This document shows positions 26,267-33,416 of a DNA stretch of 64,000 bases, piece by piece. Location: the NCBI GenBank assembly GCA_965222505.1, contig OZ244956.1, forward strand, positions 3,906,001-3,970,000. Reading direction: 5' to 3'. The notes beneath the pieces were generated by a model. The model was not told where the DNA came from. It did not search any database and worked only from the letters and a program-made list of their open reading frames with translations. The DNA is from G965222505 sp965222505. GTDB taxonomy: Bacteria; Bacteroidota; Rhodothermia; Rhodothermales; DATKEJ01. The translations under genes and the position numbers were made by a program. Position 1 is the first letter of the stretch. Each line of letters opens with the position of its first letter.

Positions 26267-27501
26267 CAGGGTTCCGTGTGGGAAAAAATGCCCGGTCCGG
26301 TTACGGCGTGTTTCATGAGGACTTCCGGGATCGGCGCAAAGGAGCTAAACATCGGCAGGGTGGCTGCTCCGAGGGCCGTGGCATCATCACCCGCCGTGGC
26401 ACAATACAACTGCGGATGGGCCATTCCGTCTTCGATCCGGCGTTCAGGCAGGGTTTCTTTCAGGCGCTCCTTGATGTACCGGATCATGGGTTCAGGATAC
26501 TGGCCGCCCAGAAAAATGGCTTCCGGGTCGATCAGGCACTCAATGGTCAGGATAAAGGGGGCCAACTGGGCAATGCCCTGATCCAGCCAATTCAGTAGCA
26601 CCTGGTTTTTTTGATCAAACAGGTCCCCCAACTCCGCAGGGTGCGAAATCTCGACGCCGGACGGCTTGAGGAAGCCGGCAATGACCGGCAGGCTGAAGAA
26701 CGCGCCCAGGTGCGGTTTTTTTAGGCCGATGGATGGAGTCAGGTCGGTAGGGGTAGGCACGGCCCCGATTTCCCCGGCATTGCCGTTGTGGCCGTCGTAG
26801 GGCCGTCCGTTCAGGATGAGGCCGCCGCCGAGGCCTACCCCAAAGAAGAGGTAAAAAAAGTTCTCGATGTGCCGCCCTTTGCCGTACCACCGCTCGCCGA
26901 CGGCCGCTGCCGAGGCGTTGTTTTCGATAAATACCGGCAGGTTAAGCCGGGCTTCCAGCAGATCGGCAATGGGCACGTTCATCCAGCCGGGGTACGCTGT
27001 TGGATTGACGACGTTGACAGACCGACTCCCTTCCGAAACACCCAGCGGTCCCGGAAGCCCGATCCCAATTCCCCACAGCCGATTCATATCGATGTCTGCC
27101 GCTTGCACCAGGGTCTCGACTGCTTTTACCATCAGGTCAATGGCTTCCTCCGGGGGAGGAAAAAACACCTCATAGGCCACGCGCTGGCGTACCTGTCCTC
27201 GAAAATCCATCAACACGCCCGTGATGTGTTCACGGTCAAAGTCCAACCCCACCGTGAAGGCCCCGCCCGGATGCAAGGCCAGCGGTGTAACAGGGGCGCC
27301 TCGGCCCTCCTGCAAGCGATCAGCTTCCTGAATCAGCCTCGCCTTCAGAAGTTGGCGGGTAATGTTGGATACGGTCTGGAGCCGAAGCCCCGTGTGGTGC
27401 GCAATGGTCTTGCGTGCGATGGGCTCGTGTAAGCGGATGGTTTCGAGTACGATCCGCAGGTTGTGGGCCTTGGCATATTTCAGGTTGGTCCCGGCGAGCA
27501 T
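26266..27501 (-). CDS. ROK-family (NagC/XylR-like) transcriptional repressor
   Basis: A 411-residue ROK regulator. Residues 10-65 form a winged helix-turn-helix (IVLETIRLHEPIARKTIAHHTGLRLQTVSNITRQLL). The ROK sugar-binding core follows: FTVGLDFDREHITGVLMDF, IENNASAAAVGERW, GVGLGGGLILNGRPYDG and GNAGEIGAVP. The zinc-binding Cys cluster of ROK kinases is absent. Such proteins repress sugar genes and release DNA on binding a sugar or sugar phosphate. It is divergent from the TonB-receptor operon across a 180-bp region that contains a perfect palindrome (27586-27604), very likely its operator; similar sites occur at 39440 and 45380. Confidence 0.88.
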   Translation of the reverse strand: MLAGTNLKYAKAHNLRIVLETIRLHEPIARKTIAHHTGLRLQTVSNITRQLLKARLIQEADRLQEGRGAPVTPLALHPGGAFTVGLDFDREHITGVLMDFRGQVRQRVAYEVFFPPPEEAIDLMVKAVETLVQAADIDMNRLWGIGIGLPGPLGVSEGSRSVNVVNPTAYPGWMNVPIADLLEARLNLPVFIENNASAAAVGERWYGKGRHIENFFYLFFGVGLGGGLILNGRPYDGHNGNAGEIGAVPTPTDLTPSIGLKKPHLGAFFSLPVIAGFLKPSGVEISHPAELGDLFDQKNQVLLNWLDQGIAQLAPFILTIECLIDPEAIFLGGQYPEPMIRYIKERLKETLPERRIEDGMAHPQLYCATAGDDATALGAATLPMFSSFAPIPEVLMKHAVTGPGIFSHTEP

Positions 27502-27558
27502 AGTGGTACGGGGAAAGGACGATTGATGAATTCTGATGTCATATAGGGGGGCAAACTG

Positions 27559-27587
27559 TTGACAATGTAGATATTATTTATTAAATA
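27559..27587 (+). promoter_or_regulatory. Sigma-70-like promoter of the TonB-receptor operon
   Basis: TTGACA at 27559-27564, a 17-base spacer, then TAAATA at 27582-27587 match a -35/-10 pair reading toward the TonB receptor. The -10 element overlaps two palindromes, which would let a repressor block it. Promoter rules in this phylum can differ, so the call is tentative. Confidence 0.45.
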
Positions 27588-27589
27588 AT
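27573..27589. promoter_or_regulatory. AT-rich 17-bp palindrome in the divergent promoter region
   Basis: ATTATTTA-T-TAAATAAT has perfect 8-bp arms around one central base. It overlaps the proposed -10 element and the left edge of the 19-bp operator palindrome. TTATTT/AAATAA arms resemble known NagC/Mlc-type ROK operators, so this could be a second ROK site or a half of a composite operator. Confidence 0.45.
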
Positions 27590-27604
27590 CCATCAAATGG
27601 ATTA
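27586..27604. promoter_or_regulatory. Putative ROK-repressor operator, site 1
   Basis: TAATCCATCAAATGGATTA has perfect 8-bp arms around a three-base centre. It lies 84 bases before the ROK regulator start on one side and 76 bases before the TonB receptor ATG on the other. Read on the minus strand it matches site 2 (39440-39458) at 17 of 19 positions. Confidence 0.65.
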
Positions 27605-27611
27605 ACTATCG

Positions 27612-27648
27612 AAAGGCCGGTTTTTCTGCTTGTTTTTCCGGCTTTTTT
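27612..27648 (+). terminator. Terminator-like hairpin in the TonB-receptor leader (possible attenuator)
   Basis: AAAGGCCGG pairs with CCGGCTTTT across a T-rich loop of 17 bases, and the right arm runs into TTTTTT at 27643-27648. It lies between the operator and ATG 27681, where a complete terminator would prevent expression. If functional it must be conditional. The stem is only nine pairs, one of them G-U. Confidence 0.35.
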
Positions 27649-27680
27649 ATCACCGTTTGACCTTCCCTGTGGGGCGCACC

Positions 27681-30629
27681 ATGAGGTTTGTTTCTGTCGT
27701 CCTGTTTGCGTGTTTCCTTTTTGGTGAACTTCTGGCGGCCACACCCCTGCCCCGTGCAGGCCGCATCGTCGGTACCATCATCGACGCGGATGCGGGTGTC
27801 GCCTTGCCGGGTGCCAACGTCATTATCCAGGGTACCGGCATCGGTGCGGCTACGGGTGCTGACGGCAGCTATGCCATTACCAATGTGCCGTCCGGGACGT
27901 ACACCTTGAAAGTCACCTTCATCGGCTATGAGGAGCAGACCCGCACCGTCACGGTTGAAGACGGGCAAACCGCCCGGGCCGATTTTGGCTTGACCTGGGC
28001 CGGGGTCGAAGGGGAGGAGGTGCTTGTGACCGCCCAGGCGGTCGGGCAGAATGCGGCCATCAACCAGCAACTCAGTTCCAACACCATCACCAACGTGGTC
28101 TCTGCGGCTCGCATTCAGGAAATCCCCGATGTTAACGCTGCCGAATCCGTGGGGCGTTTGCCGGGGGTTGCCATTCAGCGTTCCGGGGGGGAGGCGAATA
28201 AAGTTTCGATTCGGGGCCTATCCGCCAAATACAACACCGTGACCGTAAACGGTGTGCGCGTGCCGTCCACCAGTGGGGATGACCGGAGTGTGGACCTCTC
28301 GCTCATTTCTTCCAACATGCTCGACGGCATTGAGGTCATGAAGGCCATCACGCCGGATAAAGATGCCGATGCCATTGGCGGGGCCGTCGACCTCAAGCTC
28401 CGCGAGGCCCCCGACGAAATGATGGTCGATGTCCTGGCCCAGGGCGGATACAACCAGCTACAAAGCTACTACGGCAATTACAAGATTAATGCCAGCGTCG
28501 GCCAACGTTTTCTGGATAAAAAGCTGGGTGTCATTGCCAGCCTCAACCTGGACGAGTTCGACCGAAGCGCAGACAAGTTCTCGGGCAACTACCGGCAATC
28601 TTCCAGTGCCGAAACGGGGGACCCGATTATCCTGATCAACGACATCGGCGTACGGGAAGAAACCGTCAAGCGGGGGCGTACCGGAGCCAGTGCCGTTATC
28701 GATTATCGCATTCCGAACGGTAAAATCACCACCAACGGGTTTTACAACCAACTGGATTTTGAAGGGTTGTTTCGCATCAACCAGATGAACGTAGACAACA
28801 ACCGGCACTACTACGACATTGAGCTTCGGGAAGGCACTACATCGATCTTCACAGGAGCCCTGGGTCTGGAGCAGGATTTCAACCGGTTCAAGTATGACGT
28901 GGGCATCTCCCGGATCGCCTCACGCAGGGACAGCCCGGAAGATTTTGTCTGGCGCTTCGCCCAGGAAGGCAATGCCTTTAGAGGTTTGCCGGACGAAAAT
29001 TCAGTACCGACTGACATTTCCGATTTGCTCAACGTGGATACGCTGGCCACCGGCTTGCAAGATGTATTTGTCTATGGTACCCGCCTGGAAGAAGACGAGT
29101 TCACAACGCAGATGAACGTTCAGGTGCCGTTTTTCCTGAGCAACGGCTTGAGTGGGTACTTCAAGGCAGGTGGGAAACTACGCTGGCTGGACCGGCTCAA
29201 CGACCAGAGCCAGGACGGGCGCAACGGCATTTATTACGGCAGTGGCGCCGGCAACCTGAATGAACCCCTGGAATGCGTCGCCGAAGCCCTGCCGGATCTG
29301 GACCTCAATACCATCGTCGGCAACCTGGGCATTTTGCCGGTGACCCTCGTTCAAAGTGACTATGCCCGAGACGATTTTCTCGAAGGGGATTACCCGCTTG
29401 GGTTTACCGTGCAAAACAGTGAACTGCTGCGCATCACCGAAGCCATGCGGAACTGTGGACCGGATATTTTCAGAAGCTATGCTACTGGTACACTCGGGCG
29501 TGATTATACCGGCACCGAACGCTACAAGGCGGGTTATGCAATGGCTGAGTTTAACATCGGCCGCCGCATCACCGTGATTCCCGGCATACGCTGGGAAAGT
29601 GATTTCTCCCGGTATGATGGGCAACGGTATCGGGAAACGTCACCCAACAACGTGCAAGGCCCGCCTGCGGAACTGGAGTTTATCACCACCGAGCGGGAAA
29701 ATGACTTCTGGCTACCGATGGTGCACCTGCGCTACGAGCCAACAAACTGGCTGAAAATCCGGCTGGCCCGGACGGAAACCCTCACACGGCCCGACTTTAT
29801 CCAGTATGCCCCTATCACAACGATCAACAGCTTCCGCAGCTATGTACGGGCGGCTAACTCGCTGTTGCGCCCGGCGGAGTCCACCAACTATGACGTGGCC
29901 GTTTCCCTGTATGAAAACAAGCTCGGGCTGTTTACTGTGGCCGGGTTCAGCAAGTCGATTAACGACCTGATTTTGTTTGTTGATTACAACCTGCACCCGG
30001 ATGTAGGGGCCCTGCCCGGCATGAACGTGCCTGATGAGTGGATTGATGCCCGGCCGCGTGCGAACACCTTTATCAACAACCCCTTTGCGGCCAGTTACAA
30101 AGGCTTTGAACTGGATTGGCAGACCAACTTCTGGTACCTGCCCTCCGCCCTGAAAGGGGTGATACTCAGTGCCAATTATACGTATCTTCAATCCGAGACG
30201 ACGTACCAGGCCTTCTACATCGTAGACAGCGATTCGTTGATCAGAAACCGGCCGCCGGTGTTCCTGAAAGAACTCAGAACGGACTCGACGCGCACGGCAC
30301 GCATGCCTGATCAACCCGCACACATCGCCAACATCACATTGGGGTACGACATTAAGAGCTTCTCGGCACGGCTCTCCTTGCTGTACCAGACCGACACCAG
30401 CACGTTCATTAACTCGACCAACGCGCTCTTCGACAACTTCTCCGGGGATTATACCCGGCTTGACCTGTCCTTGCGGCAAAAGTTGCGGAACGGGCTGGAG
30501 GTCTTCGCCAATTTTAATAACCTCAACAGCCGACCGGATCGAAATTTCCGGGGGGCTTCCAACGCTAACCCATCCTACATCGAGTACTACGGCTTTACCA
30601 TGGACGTGGGTGCTCGGTTCAGGTACTAA
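27681..30629 (+). CDS. TonB-dependent receptor (Xanthomonas/Caulobacter-type) with carboxypeptidase-regulatory-like N-terminus
   Basis: A 982-residue outer-membrane receptor. I start it at ATG 27681, which begins a signal peptide; the in-frame ATG 51 bases upstream would place basic residues before it. Domains: signal 1-20; CarboxypepD_reg-like beta-sandwich about 30-115 (GRIVGTIIDADAGVALPGANVIIQ); plug about 130-240 (VSIRGLSAKYNTVTVNGVRVPS, DKDADAIGGAVDLKL); then a 22-strand barrel ending FTMDVGARFRY. The plug wording fits the TIGR01782-type receptors rather than SusC, and no SusD follows. It probably imports oligosaccharides released by the GH5 and GH9 enzymes encoded downstream. Confidence 0.88.
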   Translation: MRFVSVVLFACFLFGELLAATPLPRAGRIVGTIIDADAGVALPGANVIIQGTGIGAATGADGSYAITNVPSGTYTLKVTFIGYEEQTRTVTVEDGQTARADFGLTWAGVEGEEVLVTAQAVGQNAAINQQLSSNTITNVVSAARIQEIPDVNAAESVGRLPGVAIQRSGGEANKVSIRGLSAKYNTVTVNGVRVPSTSGDDRSVDLSLISSNMLDGIEVMKAITPDKDADAIGGAVDLKLREAPDEMMVDVLAQGGYNQLQSYYGNYKINASVGQRFLDKKLGVIASLNLDEFDRSADKFSGNYRQSSSAETGDPIILINDIGVREETVKRGRTGASAVIDYRIPNGKITTNGFYNQLDFEGLFRINQMNVDNNRHYYDIELREGTTSIFTGALGLEQDFNRFKYDVGISRIASRRDSPEDFVWRFAQEGNAFRGLPDENSVPTDISDLLNVDTLATGLQDVFVYGTRLEEDEFTTQMNVQVPFFLSNGLSGYFKAGGKLRWLDRLNDQSQDGRNGIYYGSGAGNLNEPLECVAEALPDLDLNTIVGNLGILPVTLVQSDYARDDFLEGDYPLGFTVQNSELLRITEAMRNCGPDIFRSYATGTLGRDYTGTERYKAGYAMAEFNIGRRITVIPGIRWESDFSRYDGQRYRETSPNNVQGPPAELEFITTERENDFWLPMVHLRYEPTNWLKIRLARTETLTRPDFIQYAPITTINSFRSYVRAANSLLRPAESTNYDVAVSLYENKLGLFTVAGFSKSINDLILFVDYNLHPDVGALPGMNVPDEWIDARPRANTFINNPFAASYKGFELDWQTNFWYLPSALKGVILSANYTYLQSETTYQAFYIVDSDSLIRNRPPVFLKELRTDSTRTARMPDQPAHIANITLGYDIKSFSARLSLLYQTDTSTFINSTNALFDNFSGDYTRLDLSLRQKLRNGLEVFANFNNLNSRPDRNFRGASNANPSYIEYYGFTMDVGARFRY

Positions 30630-30682
30630 ACACCTAACCACTACAGTCCACTAATCTTTCTACAATAGGGGGAAATTTACCT

Positions 30683-33223
30683 ATGAAGACTTACAAATTT
30701 TTTCTGCTAACACTCCTGCTGGGGGTGTTAGGCAGCACGGCCACCGTGCAGGCGCAGGACAACGTGCTTGTGGTTGAGTGGGCAGATGCAGACGGAAACG
30801 TGATTAACAACGCGCTCCGTGATGCCGTCGCCAATGACTCCCTGCGTCCTGATGACCGGGTGTACAAACTCAAGCGCGGGGGATTTTACTGGAATGAAGA
30901 CCGTATCCAGTTCGATGGTTTTCACCTGCGCCTCATCGGGGAAACCGCTGATGAAGCCAATCCTGATGACGCCTTTGTCTGTGGCCCGAACTTTGATGAA
31001 GACTGTGGCCCGGCCATCATTCAGCGCGTCCGCCGCGCCGACCAGTCCATCGATGGCATCATGCTCCAAAACACAGGGAGCGGCAGCCACCTGACGGTAC
31101 AAAACGTCTGGCTGATGGGGCAGGACAGTGACGGGGTCAAGACCTCCTACGAACAAATCCAACTGGATGCCGCGGATTCCCGCTTCGTGTTTGATAACGT
31201 CATCTTCGACCGTAACAATTGGCACTTCCTCGGCCCCAACGCCGCGAATTGTGACATGACGGTCACCAACACCGTCTTTCGTAACATCTTCGGTCCATCC
31301 CAGCAGTGGGAAGGATTGGGGGTACGGTTCGAAACCGGTGCCGACTCGGTCATTTTCGACAACAACACCTTCCTCAACATCGGCTTTACCCCCTTCCAGT
31401 CGGAAGCCGCGCCGATGAACTACTTCCGGGCTAACCATAACACGTTCGTCAATGTGGGCCGTAGCTTCCAGGCCGGTGCCATCTGGAAAGAAGCCTACAT
31501 CACCAACAACGTGTTCGTGAACTACTTCTGGCACGGGGAGCAGCCCTCGGAATACAATGATGCCGACCGCTTCGATCCGTTTACCGGCTTCTTCGGCATC
31601 GCCGCGATGCCGGCCCGCTTCGGGACCGACCTTGACCGTCGGATCGTACTCGCCAACAACAGCTTCTGGCGGGATTCGCAGTTCATGACCCTCATGCCGG
31701 ACAGCATCCGGTCGCAGCCGGTCGTCAACGACACCACGGCAGGCTGGTTCTCGTCCTTCAGCGGCATGGTCATGCAGGACAACCTGATTGACGTAAACCC
31801 GGACGTGGCGACGTACCCCGCCGACATTATCCAGTCGATGGTGGATAACATCACGGAACTCCGGGCCGGTAACTCGGACTCCCCGCGTTACTTCTTCGAT
31901 CCAGGCCGGGATGAAGAGTGCTTCCAGTGCAACATCTGGCCCCTGCCGGAAGACTTCACCTATGCCAACGCCGATCTGGCCGCTGCCGGTACGGACGGGT
32001 TGCCGCTGGGTGACCTGAACTGGTACCCGGATGCCAAGATGGACTATGAAGCCAACAAAGACACGTACGTCCAGGCAATTGAAGACCTGGCCGGTGCACG
32101 GCTCGAACTCACCATCGTAGCCAGCGGCGAAGCCGACGAAGGCACCCTTGGTGATGGGGCTGCTGTGGCCGCCGTTGAAGGGTTCACCTACTATGAAATG
32201 GACTCCTCCGGTCTCATCGAATGGACCTTCGACATTGAAACCGAAGGGACCTACGACCTGGTGCTGGGCACACACATGCGTGGCAACGGCCAGCGCGGCC
32301 AGCACGTCGCGGTCAATGGCACCCGGATCCGTAACAACGAAGGGTTCGGCGAATACTACTGGGACGTCGCAACGGGTATTCCCACCGACGACTGGTTTGA
32401 AACCCGCATTGCCGCTGCAGACCTCGTCGTAGGGGCTGATGCCCTGACGTTGCCTGCCGGGACGAACACCGTTGTCATTGAGCCGTCCTGGGGTTTCCAA
32501 CGCTTCAGCACCCTCAGCGTCATTGATCCGGCAACGGATACCGCCGTGGTCGAACTCACCGCTGCCGATGCACGGGCTGAAGGCGTGACCCCGGTCTGTG
32601 ACGAAGCCGAATTCTGCCCGACGGGCTTCAAGTCGGTTGCCCTGGATGCTGGTGGCAGCATCACCTGGAACCTGGACTTCCCGGGGGACGGGGTGTACGT
32701 CGCACGGGTATTCTACGACGCCCCCAACGGTGGCTCCGGTCGTTTACTCCTGAATGACGAACCGCTGCTTGAAGGCATCAACTTCGCCAGCGGCTCCGCC
32801 AGCGTGCTGACGGATCAGTTCACGGCCACCGGGGGCACCAACGCCCTGACGCTGCAGTCCGATGCCGGTGGATTCAACGTGGACTACCTCCAGTTGATTT
32901 CCGTCAGCGGCGTTGAGACGGCTAACGAGCGCAGCGAACTGCCCGAAGGCTTCGCCCTCGAACAAAACTACCCGAATCCGTTCAATCCGTCTACCACAAT
33001 TACCTATACGCTTGGAGCCCCCACCAACGTAAAAGTTGTGGTGTATGATGTGATGGGTCGGCAGGTGCAAGTGCTCGCCAATACCAGCCGCCCAGCCGGT
33101 ACCTACCAGGTGACCTGGAACGGCCGGAGCCTGTCCGGGCAACTGGTATCGAGCGGGGTCTATCTCTACCGCATGGAGACCGAAGTCGGCATGGAAACGC
33201 GCCGCATGGTCCTCCTCAAGTAG
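30683..33223 (+). CDS. Secreted beta-helix/CBM-like protein with T9SS sorting domain
   Basis: An 846-residue secreted protein. After the signal peptide (cleavage near VQAQ) a parallel beta-helix region (about 60-380) carries repeated NNTF, ANHNTF and TNNVFVN turns as in pectate-lyase-like and surface proteins. Two beta-sandwich carbohydrate-binding-like modules follow (about 490-620 and 630-740; GLIEWTFDIETEGTYDLVLG and GGSITWNLDFPGDGVYVARVF). It ends in a T9SS type A domain (LEQNYPNPFNPSTTITYTL ... GVYLYRMETEV). No lyase catalytic residues could be assigned. It stands where a SusD or surface glycan-binding protein is usually encoded and may play that role (inference). Confidence 0.78.
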   Translation: MKTYKFFLLTLLLGVLGSTATVQAQDNVLVVEWADADGNVINNALRDAVANDSLRPDDRVYKLKRGGFYWNEDRIQFDGFHLRLIGETADEANPDDAFVCGPNFDEDCGPAIIQRVRRADQSIDGIMLQNTGSGSHLTVQNVWLMGQDSDGVKTSYEQIQLDAADSRFVFDNVIFDRNNWHFLGPNAANCDMTVTNTVFRNIFGPSQQWEGLGVRFETGADSVIFDNNTFLNIGFTPFQSEAAPMNYFRANHNTFVNVGRSFQAGAIWKEAYITNNVFVNYFWHGEQPSEYNDADRFDPFTGFFGIAAMPARFGTDLDRRIVLANNSFWRDSQFMTLMPDSIRSQPVVNDTTAGWFSSFSGMVMQDNLIDVNPDVATYPADIIQSMVDNITELRAGNSDSPRYFFDPGRDEECFQCNIWPLPEDFTYANADLAAAGTDGLPLGDLNWYPDAKMDYEANKDTYVQAIEDLAGARLELTIVASGEADEGTLGDGAAVAAVEGFTYYEMDSSGLIEWTFDIETEGTYDLVLGTHMRGNGQRGQHVAVNGTRIRNNEGFGEYYWDVATGIPTDDWFETRIAAADLVVGADALTLPAGTNTVVIEPSWGFQRFSTLSVIDPATDTAVVELTAADARAEGVTPVCDEAEFCPTGFKSVALDAGGSITWNLDFPGDGVYVARVFYDAPNGGSGRLLLNDEPLLEGINFASGSASVLTDQFTATGGTNALTLQSDAGGFNVDYLQLISVSGVETANERSELPEGFALEQNYPNPFNPSTTITYTLGAPTNVKVVVYDVMGRQVQVLANTSRPAGTYQVTWNGRSLSGQLVSSGVYLYRMETEVGMETRRMVLLK

Positions 33224-33254
33224 CCTGTGCACCAGTGTTTGGGTGATGATGGGT

Positions 33255-33308
33255 GCCGGTCTTTCCAACGCAACACGTTGCCGCGGAAAGACCGGCGCTG
33301 TATTTTTT
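33255..33308 (+). terminator. Rho-independent terminator after the beta-helix gene
   Basis: A perfect 12-bp stem, GCCGGTCTTTCC at 33255-33266 with GGAAAGACCGGC at 33285-33296, and an 18-base loop. It is followed four bases later by TATTTTTT. It lies 30 bases after the beta-helix stop, so GH5 and GH9 downstream are either read through at a reduced level or have their own promoter. Confidence 0.8.
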
Positions 33309-33332
33309 GAGAGGTACGCTCGCGATCCTTGG

Positions 33333-33387
33333 GACCACCCCAGCCTGGCGTACCCGCTTCGCATGTGAACGCCAGGCTGGGGTGGTC
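33333..33387. repeat. 18-bp perfect inverted repeat (long hairpin) upstream of GH5
   Basis: GACCACCCCAGCCTGGCG at 33333-33350 is exactly complementary to 33370-33387, with a 19-base loop. CTTG (33328-33331) and CAAG (33391-33394) could extend the stem past a mismatch. It has no T-run and ends 29 bases before the GH5 ATG. It could be a leader structure, a protein-binding site or a repeat element. Confidence 0.85.
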
Positions 33388-33416
33388 GCTCAAGTTTGCA
33401 CTAACCTTCCACACCT

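Noticed and set aside
30728..32500. 590-codon minus-strand open frame
   Set aside because: It is antisense to the beta-helix/T9SS gene, and its Val/Gly/Asp-rich composition mirrors the opposite-strand codons.
30683..33223. Pectate lyase activity for the beta-helix protein
   Set aside because: The fold-type repeats are visible, but no catalytic Lys/Arg or calcium-site pattern of a lyase family could be identified.
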